64,000 nt of DNA from Posidonia oceanica (lineage: Eukaryota; Streptophyta; Magnoliopsida; Alismatales; Posidoniaceae): positions 23,968,001 to 24,032,000 of the forward strand of contig JAZBRS010000039.1 in assembly GCA_037176725.1 (NCBI GenBank), written 5' to 3'. The position numbers were made by a program, and so were the translations under genes. The notes beneath the pieces are model-generated. The model was given only the letters and a program-made list of their open reading frames with translations. It did no database searches and was not told the DNA's origin. Positions 34,501 through 47,862 of this stretch are shown here, piece by piece (within the stretch, counting starts at the first letter, position 1; the number at the start of each line of letters is the position of its first letter).

Positions 34501-37500
34501 GAGCGATGAATGCATGATAGTTTTTCAGGCATATCAACAAAGATCGGATAGTTTACGGTCCTCTCAAGAGGAAGCGATGATTGGCAAGATAAGTTTTCAG
34601 GCTCATCAACCAAGATCGGATTGTTTATGGTCCTATCTACCGGATGCGATGTTTGGCAAGATAAGTTTTCAAGCTTATCAACCAAGATCGGATAGTTTAC
34701 GGTCCTATCAACCTGGAGCATTGATTGGCAGGATAATTATTCTGGCTTATCAACCAAGATCGGATAGCTTTCGGTCCTATCAACCGGAAGCTACGATTGG
34801 CATGATAAGTTCTCAGGCTAATCGACAAAGATCGGATAGTTTACGGTCCTATCAACCAGAAGTGTTGATAGGCATGATAAGTTTCCAGCCTTATCAACCC
34901 AAATCGGATAGTTTACGGTCCTATCAACCGGAAGCGACGATTGGCATCACAAGTTTTCAGGCTTATCAACCAAGATCGGAAAGTTTACGGTCCTTTCATC
35001 CAGAAGTGATGATTGCCATGATAATTTTTCAGGCTTATCAACCCAAATTTGATTGTTTATGGTCCTTTCAACCGGAAGCAATGATTGCGATGATAAGTTT
35101 CTTGGCTTATCAACCAAGATCGGATAGTATACGGTCCTATCAACCGGAAGCGATGATTGGCATGGTAAGTTTTCTGGCTTATCCACCAAGATCGGATAAT
35201 CTACGGTCCAATCAACTGTGAGCGACAATTGGCAGGACAAGTTTTCTGACTTATCAACCTTCATCGGATAGTTTACGGTCCTACCAACCGGAAGCGTTGA
35301 TTGGCATGATAAGTTTTTTGGCCTATCAACCAAGATCGGATAGTTTACGGTCCTATCAACCGGAAGCGATGTTTGGCATGATAAATTTTCTGGCTTATCA
35401 ACCAAGAATTGATAGTTTACGGTCCTATCAACCGGAAGCAATGATTGGCTTGATTAGTTTTCAGGCATATCAACCAACATCGGATAATTTACGGTCCTAT
35501 CAACCGGAAGCTAAAGTTTACAGTCCTATCAACTGGATGCGAGAGTTTACGGTCCTATCAACTTGGAGCGATGATTGGGATGATAAGTTTTCAAGCTTAT
35601 CAAATAAGATCGGATAGTTTACGGTACTATCATCAGGAAATGATGATTGGCATGATATGTTTTTAGGCTTATCAACCTAGATCGGATAGTTTATGGTCCA
35701 ATCAACCGGAAGTGATGATTGGCATGATAAGCTTACTGGCTTATCAACCAAGATCGGATAGTTTACGGTCCTATCAACCGGAAGCGATGATTGGCAGGTT
35801 AAGTATTCTAGCTTACCAACCTAGATCGGATAGTTTATGGTCCTATCAACCGGAAGCGATGATTAGCAAGACAAGTTTTCAGGCTTATCAACGTAGATCG
35901 GATAGTTTTCGGTCCAATCAACCGGAAGCGAAAGTTTTCAGTCCTATCAACCAGAAGCGATAGTTTACGTTCCAATCAACTAGGAGCGATGATTGGGATG
36001 ATAAGTTTTCAGGCTTATCAAACAAGATCGGTTAGTTTACGGTCCTATCAACAGGAAGCGATGATTGGCATGATAAGTTTTCTAGCTTAACAACCAAGAT
36101 CGAACAGTTTATGGTCCTATCAACTGGAAGCCATGATTGGCATGATAAGTTTTCAGGCTTATCAACCAAGATCGGATAGTTTACGGTCCTATCAACTGGG
36201 TGCGATGATTGGCTGGATATGTATTCTGGCTTATCAAACATGATCGGATAGTTTACAGTCCTATCTACTGGAAATGATGGTTGGCATGATAAGTTCTCAG
36301 GCTAATCAACCTAGATCGGATTGTTTACGGTCCGATCAACTGGAAGCGATGATTGGCATGATAAGTTTCTAGTCTTATCAACCAAGATCGGATAGTTTAC
36401 GGTCCTATCAACTGGAAGTGACAATGGGCATCATTAGTTCTCTAGCTAATCAACCAAGATCAGATAGTTTACGGTCCTTTCAGCCAGAAGTGATGATTGG
36501 CAAGATAATTTTTATGGCTTATCAAGCTAGCTCGGATATTTTACTGTCCTATCAACAGGAAGCGATGATTGGCATGATAGGTTTCCAGGCTTATCAACCC
36601 GGATCGGAAAGTTTACATTCCTATCAACCGGATTCATTGATTGGCAACATAAGTTTTCAGGCTTATCAACCAAGATCGGATAGTTTACGGTCCTATCTGC
36701 CTGAAGTGATGATCGGCATGATAATTTTTCTGGCATATCAACCAAAATCGGATAGTTTACAGTCCTATCATCTGGAAGCGATGATTGGCATGATGAGTTT
36801 TCAGGATTATCAAGCGAGACTGGATAGTTTACGGTCCCATCAACCGAAAGCGATAACTGGCATGATAAGTTTTCAGGCTTACCAACCAAGATAGGATAGT
36901 TTACGGTCCTACCAACCGGAAGCGAAGATTGGCTTGATGAGTTTTCAGGATTATCAACCAAGATCGGATAGTTTACGGTCCTATCAACCGGAAGCGATGA
37001 TTGACATGACAATTTTTCAGGCTCATCAACGATTATCGGATAGTTTATGGTCCTATCAACCGGAAGCGATGATTGGCATGATAAGTTTTCTGGCTTTTCA
37101 ACCAAGATCGGATAGTTTATGGTCCTATCAACCGGAGCCGAAACATTACGATCCTATCAACTGGAAGCGTTAGTTTATGGTCCTGTCAACTAGGAGCGAT
37201 GATTGGCAGGATAATTTTTCAGGCTTATCAACCAAGGTCGGATAGTTTACAGTCCTATCACGAGGAAGCGATGTTTGGCATGAAAAGTTTTCAGGCTTAT
37301 CAACCAGGATCAGATAGTTTACGGTCCAACCAACTGGAAGCGATGATTGGCATGATAAGTTTTCAGTATTACCAACCGAGATCGGATAGTCTACGGTCCA
37401 ATCAACCAGAAGCGATGATTGGCATGACATGTTTTCGGGTTTATCAACGAAGATCGGATAGTTTACGATCCTATCAACTAGAAGTGATGATTGGCATGAT

Positions 37501-40500
37501 AAGTTTTCAGGCTAATCAACCCAGATCGGATATTTTACGGTCCTATCAACCAGAAGCGATGAGTGGCATGATCAGTTTTCAGGCATAACAACCAAGATCG
37601 GATAGTTTACGGTCCTATCAATCGGAAGCTAAAGTTTACGGACCTATCAACATGAAGCGAGAGTTTACGGTCCTATCAACTTGGAGCGATGATTTGGATG
37701 ATAAGTTCCCAGGCTTATCAAACAAGATCGGATAGTTTACAGTCCTATCATCAGGAAACGAAGATTGGCATGATAAGTTTTCAGGCTTATCAATCTAGAT
37801 CGGATAGTTTATGGTCCAATCAACCGGAAGCGATGATTGGCATGATAAGTTTACAGGCTTATCAACCAAGATCGTTTAGTTTACGGTCCTATCATCAGGA
37901 AACGATGATTAGAATGATAAGTTTTTAGGCTTACCAACCTAGATCGGATAGTTCATGGTCCAATCAACCGGAAGCGATGCTTGGCATGATAAGTTTACAG
38001 GCTTATCAACCAAGATTGGATAGTTTACGGTCCTATCATCAGGAAACGATGATTGGCATGATAAGTTTTCATGCTTACCAACCTAGATCGGATAGTTTAT
38101 GGTCCTATCAACCGGAAACGATGATTGGCATCATAAGTTTTTAGACTTATCAACCATGATCGGATAGTTTATGATCCGATCAAGAGGAAGCGATGATTGG
38201 CTTGATAAGTTATTAGGCTTATCAGACAAGATCGGTTAGTTTACGGTGCTATCAACAGGAAGCGATGATTGGCATGATAATTTTTCTGGCTAATCAACCA
38301 AGATCGGACAGTTTATGGTCCTATCAACTTGAAGCGATGAATGGCTTGATAAGTTTACCGGATTATCAACCAATATCGGATAGTTTACGGTACTATCAAC
38401 CGGAAGCGATGGTTTACGGTCTTATCAACCAGGAACGATGATTGGCAAGACAAGTTTTCGGGATTATCAACCTAGATCGGATAGTTTACGGTCTTATCAA
38501 ACGGAAGCAATGATTGGCATGATAAGTTTTCAGGCTTATCAACCATGATCGGATAGTTTGTTGTCCTATCAACGGGAAGCGATGATTGGCGTGATAAGTT
38601 TTCTAGCTTATCAACCATGATCGGATAGTTTAGGGTCCTATCAACCGGAAGCGATGATTGGCATGATAAGTTTTCCTGCTTACTAACCAAGATCGGATAG
38701 TTTACGGTCCTATCAACCGGGAGCGATGATTGGTTGGATAAGTTTTCTAGCTTATCAACCAAGATCGGATAGTTTACGGTCCTACCAACTGGAAGCGATG
38801 ATTGGCATGATTAGTTTTCAGGATTATCAACCGAGATCGTATAGTTTACGGTCCTATCAACCAGAAGCGATGATTGGCATCACAAGTTTTCAGTCTCATC
38901 AACGAAGATCGGATAGTTTCTGGTCCTCTCAACCGGAAGCGATGATTGTCATGATAAGTTTTCAGGCTTATCGACCAAGATCTGATAGTTTACGGTCCTA
39001 TCATCTAGAGCCAAAACTTTACGATCCTATCAACAGGAAGCATTAGTTTACGGTCTTGCCAACTACGAGCGATGAATGCATGATAGCTTTTCAGGCATAT
39101 CAACCATGATCGGATAGTTTACGGTCCTATCAAGAGGAAGCGATGATTGGCATGATAAGTTTTCAGGCTCATCAACCAAGATCGGATTGTTTATGGTCCA
39201 ATCTACCGGAAGCGATGAGTGGCAAGATAAGTTTTCAAGCTTATCAACCAAGATCGGATAGTTTATGGTCCTATCAATCGGGAGCGTTGATTGGCAGGAT
39301 AAGTATTCTAGCTTATCAACCAAGATCGGATAGTTTTCGGTCCTATCAACCGGAAGCAATGATTGGCATGATAAGTTCTCTTGCTAATCCACCTAGATCG
39401 GATAGTTTACGGTCCTATCAACCAGAAGCGTTGATAGGCATGATAAGTTTCCAGCCTTATCAACCCAGATCGGATAGTTTACGGTCCTATCAACCGGAAG
39501 CAATGATTGGCATCACAAGTTTTCAGGCTTATCAACCAAGATCGGAAAGTTTACAGTCCTATCTGCCAAAAGTGATGATTGCCATTGTAATTTTTCAGGC
39601 TTATCAACCAAAATTGGATTGTTTATGGTCCTTTCAACCAGAAGTAGTGATTGCCATGATAAGTTTCCAGGCTTATCAACCAAGATCGGATAGTATACGG
39701 TCCAATCAACCGGAAGCGATGATTGGCATGGTAAGTTTTCTAGCTTATCCACCAAGATTGGATAGTCTACGGTCCAATCAACTACGAGTGATGATTGGTA
39801 GGACAAGTTCTCTAACTTATCAACCTAGATCGGATAGTTTACGGTCCTACCAACCAGAAGCGTTGATTGGCATGATATGTTTCTTGGCTTATCAACCAAG
39901 ATCGGTTAGTTTACGGTCCTTTCAACCGGAAGCGATGTTTGGCTTGATAAATTTTCTTGCTTATCAACCAAGATATGATAGTTTACAGTCCTATCAACCG
40001 GAGGCGATGATTGGCATGATCAGTTTTTAGGCATATCATCCAACATCGGATAATTTACGGTCCTATCAACCGGAAGCTAAAGTTTACGATCCTATCAACC
40101 GGAAGCAGGAGTTCACGGTCCTATCAACTTGGAGCGATGATTGGGATGATAAGTTTTTGAGCTAATCAAACAAGATCGGATAGTTTACTGTCCTATCATC
40201 CGGAAATGATGATTGGCATGATAAGTTTTTAGGCTTATCAACCTAGATCGGATAGTTTATGGTCCAATCAATCGGAAGTGATGATTGGCATGATAAGCTT
40301 ACTGGCTTACCAACCAAGATCGGATAGTTTACGGTCCTATCTACCGGAAGCGATGATTGGTAGGTTAAGTATTCTGACTTACCAACCAAGATCGGATAGT
40401 TTATGGTCCTATCAACCAGAAGCGATGATTGGCATGACAAGTTTTCAGGCTTATCAACGAAGAACGGATAGTTTACGGTCCTACCAACTGCAAGCGAAAG

Positions 40501-40926
40501 TTTTCAGTGCTATCAACCAGAAGCGATAGTTTACGTTCCAATCAACTAGCAGCGATGATTGGGATGATATGTTTCCTGGCTTATCAAACAAGATCGGTTA
40601 GTTTACGGTCCTATCAACAGGAAGCGATGATTGGCTTGATAAGTTTTCTAGCTTAACAACCAAGATTGGACAGTTTATGGTCCTATCAACTGGAAGCGAT
40701 GATTGGCATTATAAGTTTTCAGGCTTATCAACCAAGATCGGATAGTTTAAGGTCCTATCAACCGGGCGCGATGATTGGCAGGATAAGTATTCTGGCTTAT
40801 CAAACAAGATCGGATAGTTTACAGTCCTATCTACCTGAAATGATGATTGGCATGATAAGTTCTCTGGCTTATCAACCTAGATAGGATAGTTTACGGTCTG
40901 ATCAACTGGAAGCAATGATTGGCATG
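31533..40926. repeat. 72-bp satellite array, right block
   Basis: About 130 monomers of the same satellite, in the same orientation as the left block, so the two were one array before element 1 entered. Variant monomers recur at long range. The words gaagctaaag (35511 and 40077) and gaagcgttag/gaagcattag (about 34474 and 39041) are both about 4.57 kb apart, and their surroundings match, which indicates a higher-order repeat. The block at 34570-34920 also matches 39140-39480 and 1730-2070. The array ends abruptly at the LTR of element 2. Confidence 0.97.
40922..40926. other. Predicted target-site duplication of element 2, left copy
   Basis: GCATG is the five bases next to the 5' LTR. The matching right copy would lie beyond the window end, so this is a prediction. 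It occupies the same monomer position as the GCAGG of element 1. Confidence 0.6.
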
Positions 40927-43900
40927 TGTTGACACCCCATTTCGACAAGGCTGAATCGGCAGATCTCTCTGGCGGCTAGGAAAAACCCAAAATCGCACAT
41001 TTCTCTTCATCCTTCTTCCCAAATCAAAACTCCAGCTCAAACCTCAAAGCCAAACCTAGAACCACACCCATTTTCTAACCCCAAAACCTTACCCTGAAAC
41101 CATCCCAAAACCTTACCCTCAAACCATTCAAAACCCAAGCCAAACCCAAACCCTAACCCTCCTTTCTACCTTTCAAAACCAGCCAACTTGACCTAAGCCT
41201 TTACCCCTCTTCCCGAGCTCAAAACTTGACCAAAATCCATAGGAAAATCCACCAACACCCACTCAACAAACCTACTCTAAAACCTAGAAATTTCTAAACC
41301 TGACCCATTCCCAAAAACCCTAGAAAACCTAGGTGAATTGCCCCTTTTTCTACACCTTGAAACCCCTCCAAAACCTTCTTAGAATCAAACCAAAACCTTA
41401 GACCGAATACCTTAAGCCCTAGACTACCCACTCACCAATTTCCACCCCATTCTGAGACCTCTAAGCCTTCCTTTCACCCAAATTATCGTTTTCTCTCTCT
41501 AGGATTATCGTTTTCTCTCTCCTCTCTCTCTCCTGATTATCATCTCCCTTTTCATCCCCTTCTTGCCCTTTCCCTGGCCTGGCTGTGGGCCCCCTTTGTG
41601 CTTCTATCCCTTCTCTATCTTATTCCTATTTTTATTTTATTTTTAGCGCCTTTCTTGAATTTTAAAAAAATCATTTCCCTCCAACTCATCTCTTTCCCTT
41701 TTATTTCTCCCTTTTTCCATTTTCTTCCTCCTTCTCTTTTCCTTTTCTTTCTTTTGCAAAAACCCATAGAAACCCCTAAAAATCTGTAAAATTCCAAAAC
41801 ATAAAAGAGACAAACCAGAACTCTAAGAAAAACAATTAAAAAACATTAAGCAAGCAATTAAAAACTTAAACTTAACTAAATCAGGCTAAAAAGAAAATCA
41901 AGCATGCAAACTAAAAAATGCAAAACAAACCAAAAGAAAATACCCAAAAATCTAGGAAAAAACTGAAACAAAATCAAGACCCACCAAAAATAAAAACCCT
42001 ATCAAAAGAATTAAAAAACAAACCCTAAAAAGAAATAAAACAATTAAGAACCCTAAGATAAACAATTAATGAAAGAAAAAGCCTAACCTAACAAACCTAA
42101 GAAAAAAAAAAAAAACAAAACCACCTAAGGACTTAATTAAAAAGAAAATAAGAAACACATTAAAAGGATTTAACAAAACTTAATCAAACAAGAGAAACCC
42201 AATTAAAAAACATCAAGAAAAATTAACAAATAAAAAATCAAAACCCAATTCAAAAGACTTAAGAAAGAAAAACCTAAAAGGCTAGAACTAAAAAGCCCGA
42301 AACCCATTCTAATTAATATAAAAATAAATCTTAAAAATCCTAATTAACATCCTAAGTGCTTAACAAGAAAAATACAATTTAAAAAACAATTTGAAAAGAC
42401 TTAACAAACACTTAATCAAATGGAAAATGAATTAAAGGCAAAAGAAAAATCTAAAACCCTAATCAACCCTAAAACACACTAATTAACCCAAAACAATCAT
42501 TAAAAAACCTAATTAAAATCCTAACCTAAACACAACCATTCTAAAAACTCTTCCCATCCTTTTCTATTTTTATTTTATTTTTATTTTTATTTTCTTCCTT
42601 CTTTCTCCTCTTTCTTTCTTTTTCTTCCTTCTTCCCTTTCTTTTCTACCCCTCCTTCTTTCCTTCTTTCTTAATTTCTTTTCTACTACTGTACTCCAGGC
42701 CCAGCCCACAGCCCGTTTTCCCCTTCCTTTTTCCCTCCTTCTCTTCTTCTTCTTCTTCTTCTTCCACTCTCCTCCTCTCTCACAACCTGCAAACGACAAC
42801 ACCTCTCCCCCATTGGTTTTCTTTTTTTTCAAACCTCCCTGACACCACCTTGACCTTCCGGCCATCACCCATCACCCACGACCCAGACCACTTCCTCCAT
42901 GCCCTGCCAATGGTAGCAGAAGACCAAGACTTCCCCTCACCTTGACCGACAGAAAACGCAGAGAAAGGGGGAGAACAAAACCCAGATTCCCACCCAAAAA
43001 CGGGAGTTCTTTCGACACCAAGCAACCCAGAGTGCTCCTGCTTCCTTGTGCATCTTCCACATCCAGAAACCACCCAGAAAACGACCTGAACCCCCCCCCA
43101 AACAACGATCTTCTCTTCACCTCACAGAGCAACCTTCCCCCTTGCCTCTCCAGCACCACAGTCATCAGAAGCGTCCCAGATCTCACCACCCAACTCACCA
43201 GACCACCACCTTCACGACCCAACCCTCGCTTCAGTCCCAAACCTCCCACAGCCTCCACGAACCACCACAAACACCTTGCACAGAAACTGCCCAGAAACCT
43301 TCCAACATCCACACCACCTTCTTCAGACCTTGCCAACCCAATTAAACTCCTCCATCGCGTTCCTGGAGCCTCCAGCAACCCAGAGTGACCTCCACCTTGG
43401 CCCGAAGGGCCACACACCGCCCCGGCGACCTCAACCCCAACTTTGGCACCCAAAAATATCGGATCTCCCTCCGACGAGCGAAACGCACTTTTGGACGCAT
43501 CGGGAGCTTCCCCAGCACGCGTGGAGCACACCGGTACCCCACAGCAGCTCCCAGACCCCTTCGAACGCCGCCACCGTCCTCCTCCGGCCGGCCACAACCC
43601 ACTGACGTCGGGGGCACGATTCGGCTAGCGTAACAGGTGACTACCTATACCAATGTGTTCCTTGTGTGAATGTGGTCATTTCGACTATTTTTTCGGATTT
43701 TTTCGTGCATTGTGCCGCCCTCTGGGCCTCGCCGGAGTTGCCAACTCCGTCGACCAATCCCACCGCCTCCGCCGCGCGTCGCCGCCGCCAGACCCGCGTG
43801 CCGCCTCCGCCAGCCTCCGGGCTACCGTACCACGCCTCCAGCTCTGTCCCAGGCGACCGCCCGCCACTGCTCCACCGTGCCCCGCCGCTGCTCCGCGCAG

Positions 43901-46530
43901 CCTCTGCCGGTAGCACAATGCTGCGCGCGGGAGGAAGGAGAAGGCACTGTAGCGAAATTTGTTGTTTTTAAAACTTAAATATAGTTTAGATGCATGCATT
44001 GAAATAAATTCTGTTATGTTTTTGTTATTACACTTTGGTCCTGCTTGATTTAAGATCTATTTAATTTTGATTTAAAATCATGTGGAATTACGGTTAAAAT
44101 CTACAATCTTGCTTATTTACACTTTCATCCAGCTGCAGTTCATGTTCTTTGGTTGCCTTTTAATTAAAGTCCTGCATGTTTCTTTTATTGCATGATGGTC
44201 CTCTGTTGTTGTGATCCTAGTTGTACTACTTTGAATCTAGTCCAGTAAGTTGCCATATCTGCATATCAGTCCGTTCTTAGTTCAACATGGCTTGCTATGC
44301 TTTATTGTTTGCCCCAGCATGTTTTTATTTTTGCAATTAGGTCCTTTAGATGTTAAATGCCATTTAAATGCTTGCTGTTATCTTATTAAATTGCTGTTAA
44401 GTCCTGATCTTTGCATTATTTGCATGTTGGTCCTTTGATCTGTTATATCATGCATCCTGTTTGCATCCCCTATTTACTGCATTGCATGCTTAGCTCTTGC
44501 TTCCTGATTTTGCACATAGGTCCTCTGCATCATGCGTAGCATGCATTTAGCTTGCATTTTTCTTACAAAATTGCATTTCAACCCCTACATGTTTTAAAAT
44601 TGCATATAGATCCTCCATGTGGTTGCAAAGCGTATTCCAGTGCATGATTACTTTATTAGGTTGCATTTTGAACCCTGCATCTTGCAAAATTGCATCTAGA
44701 CCCCTAAGCTTTCAAAAATCTTGCATAAAAAGCCCTGAACTTTTCAAAATCTTTGCATTTAAGTCCCTAATTTTCTGAAGAATCATCCTTAGGTCTTTTC
44801 TTGCATTTTGCATGCATTGCACTCATGCATTCTTGCATTTTTGCACTCCTTGCACGCACTTAAACACTCTTAGCTCCCATTCATAGGGGAGGACCTATTT
44901 TGCACACCCCTAGGACCTCCTGAACACTTAGATCTGTTCTTCTCTCCTGTTCTGGCCTTTCCGCCCTGAAGCGGCGATATCTTCCAATCCGGCCGTTGGA
45001 TCTTCTCGAGCAAGCTGCCCAGGCGACCGCAGCGAAGCGCGCTTCAGCATGGACCAAGCGGATTTCAGATCAGACTCCAGGATTTCCAGGTATGCCCACC
45101 TGAACCCTTGCATTGCATTCATTCGCATGCCATTTGCATAGTTTACCTCGTTTTCGCTTTCGGTCTCTTTGAGCATGTAGAATAGGACCTCCCCTTCTTG
45201 TCTATCAATTCCAATCCCCGTTTCGCGTACTCTTGAGTGTTTTGTGTTGTGTTTCCCCTGGATTTGCCACTCAATGTGACTTTCTTCCCCCTTTTCCACG
45301 ATCCGATCGCATCGCGAGCTTTGGGCAGCATGCGAGACACACCGTGGAGCGGTTTAGTGGGAAACGGTCACAAAGAGGCGGCAATCCCTCCGTTTGCTCA
45401 CTCTCCCCTTTGTAGGTCTTCACACCTACTCTGTGTGGCCCCGAACAGCGTCTGTGCTCATACACACGCTGTTTTGCCCCTCCTTTAGCCTCCTCTGATC
45501 TTTTTCCCTGCATTTGCATTCGCATGGCTTTTCCGAGGCTTTGTTTCGCTGCTTTTGGCACCGTTTTGCTTGCCCGCTTTGTTTTTGGCACCGTTTTGCG
45601 TGCCCGCCTCGCTTTTGGCACCTTTTCGCGTGCCCGTCTTGTCTTTGGCACCGTTTTGCGTGCCCGCTCTGCTCTTGGCACCGTTTTGCATGCCCGCTCT
45701 GCTCTTGGCACCATTTTGCGTGCCTGCTCTGCTCTTTGGCACCGTTTTGCGTGCCCGCTTTGTCTTTGGCACCGTTTCGCGTGCCCGCTCTTGTCTTTTG
45801 CACCAATTTGCATGCCGCCTTGTCTTTTTGCTCCATTTTGCGTGTCGTTCTCGTTTCTTGCCTCGTTTTGCGTGTTTTACGCCGTTTTCTCTTGCGTGCC
45901 GATCGCATTGCATGGTTTTGCCGTTGTTTTGCTTTTTCGCTTGCATTTGCATATAGGGCTGTGATGCTTACTGCCTGGAGTTCTCACGAGCTAGGTTTCG
46001 CCTGGTTCGGAACACGGACAGCGCAGCTGAGCACTTAGAGAGCACGTTTACTTCCCTGCCTTGCATTTTCCCACTTAGAGCATACCTTGAGCATTCATTT
46101 AGGCATTTATAGGCACATAGGCATTCAATCCTGCATTTCCCTACGTATGCGAGCGTAAGCCTAGAAAGACCGATTCTCGGGCGTGTCGGGGGTGCCTAAC
46201 ACCTTCCCCGCACGTAACAGGAGTCCTTGCCCTGTCTTTTGGCCCGCAATGACCATATTGCCCTTATCCTAGGCTAGAGTCATCTCATTTGCATTCATTT
46301 GCATTTGTTTTCCTTTGCATTGCTTTGCTTTGCATTTCTTGCTTGGTTTTGCGTGTTAATTCACGCATTTCCCTCGGTTTTCCTTGTCTCCCGTTAATAG
46401 ACATGGTGGTGACTCTGATTTGTCTTATCTTTCCCTTTTCTCCTCGATTCTAAGTGTTTTCGAGTTGAGCCTCTTCCTCGGATCCAATCGCCGCTAAATA
46501 GGGAGCCTGATTCCGATCGGGATCGCTACA
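40927..46530 (+). repeat. 5' LTR of element 2
   Basis: 5604 bp, TGTTGACACC to CGCTACA. It shares ends and overall zoning with the LTR of element 1 but differs in length and in parts of the sequence. From left: a C-rich start, pyrimidine-rich and A-rich stretches (to about 42550), a GC-rich block (about 42700-43960), a T-rich part with repeated TTGCATxTAGGTCCT-like words (about 44000-44860), the minisatellite at 45553-45860 and a conserved right end. Open frames in the GC-rich block (for example 42942-43388) exist in several frames at once and resemble no protein. Confidence 0.95.
45553..45860. repeat. Minisatellite inside the LTR of element 2
   Basis: About ten tandem copies of a unit near 30 bp with the core TTGGCACCGTTTTGCGTGCC. 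It is the counterpart of the arrays in both LTRs of element 1. Position and core are conserved although copy number differs. Confidence 0.85.
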
Positions 46531-46531
46531 G

Positions 46532-46549
46532 TGGCGACTCCGCTGGGGA
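46532..46549 (+). promoter_or_regulatory. Primer-binding site for tRNA-Arg(ACG), element 2
   Basis: TGGCGACTCCGCTGGGGA begins one base after the LTR and is an 18-base perfect complement of the 3' end (with CCA) of plant tRNA-Arg(ACG) as I know it. This defines the 5' LTR end and orientation. Confidence 0.92.
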
Positions 46550-47862
46550 CGCTAGACTCCGGCTTTCGCTCTTGGCTTTTTCGCTCGCCTGTTTTGCAGC
46601 TTTGTCTGCCTTGTGTGCCTTCTTTGCCTGTTTTGCTCGCTTTTCCGTGCAAATGCCTAGCGAGTCGCTTCATGGCTACTTTGCTTAGGTTTTGCACCTC
46701 TTTCGCCTCGATTTGCGCTCTCTTTTTGCTTGGCTGTGCTCCTTTGCTTGTTTATTTACTTTCTGCCTTACTTATGCTCTTATTTCCCTTACAGTCTGCT
46801 TACTTTTACCTTACTTAATCTTACTTGCTTATTATTGCTTTAATTCTTGCACATTGCATGTCTACATACTTTGTTTGGCTAAAATACATGCTTTTTGGAT
46901 GTTGAATGCTTCTTTTACACTCTTGCTATGTCACTACACACGCACATACTATGCTTACATGCCTTTTGACTTGATGAATGTTTCTTTTTCACCATCATAT
47001 TCACAAACACTCGCACATGCCATGCACCTGCCTTTTGTTATGTTGTATGATTGGTCGCTTGCCATTTTGACTGATTTTCTTCCCTTTTGCACTTGCCATG
47101 CTTAGGATAGTAGAGACTTGTTTGCTTCCCCCATGGTTAACTAAAAAATGCAAGTAAAAAGAACTTCTAGGGGCAACTAGAGACTACAAACAATCCTTCA
47201 CCCTCCCTTTGGTTAATAAAACACGCAAGATAAAAAATTCTAATCATTCGCATAAGCATCATATAGGGCATGCATTCTTCTCCTCTGAGTCCACCTACTA
47301 GTCTGCGAAGGACGGTCCCGGCCTCTTGTTCCACTGCTTTGGGCGTGGCATAAGGTGGTCGGTCCGTCCCCTCCTTGTCCGGGGGTCGTGTCGGTGTTAG
47401 TAGAGGGTACCACCCACGCTTTGGCGGGGTAGAGGCCACCAACGCACCACCCTGTCATTACCTGAGCTTTGGGCCAGGAGTTAGGCAGGGGACCTACTTT
47501 TTCTGACCTGAGTCGGTGACCCGTACACCCAGGGATACCCGGAGTAGACAACCTTACTAGGACACACTAGTTAGGTGAGGAGGGCATACTAGAAAGCATG
47601 CATATCATTCATGCCATTTAACTAACTCATTTGCATTCATCTTCTTAGTCTCTAACCCTAATTTCTTTCTGTTGTGTCAGCGTGATCGGTAAGCGAGTTC
47701 CCTTTGCCAGAGCTTGAGTACCGACCCTCGTTGACGCCCCTGTTGCGACCCATTCGCGACCATTCTCTTTCCGAGCTATCCGCACTTGCGACGATAGCTC
47801 CTCTTAGGAAGCACCGCTTAAACACCCGTCGCAGCCCAGTTCTCACGCGCTCTAGGTCAGCA
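46550..47862 (+). other. Untranslated leader of element 2
   Basis: About 1.3 kb without a supported gene. The frame of gag is open upstream to a TTG at 47704, but the first ATG in frame is at 47863. A tract ttctttctgttgtgtcag (47663-47680) followed by CG/GTAAGC (donor-like GT at 47689) is shared with element 1 and could be splice signals. RNA packaging signals are expected here but cannot be recognised. Confidence 0.6.

Noticed and set aside
31593..40884. Same 24-residue repeat ORFs in the right satellite block
   Set aside because: Same reason; stops appear wherever monomers mutate and no frame is kept.
42587..43999. Many overlapping ORFs in the GC-rich part of the element 2 LTR
   Set aside because: Open in several frames on both strands because of composition and lack of stops; no protein motif.
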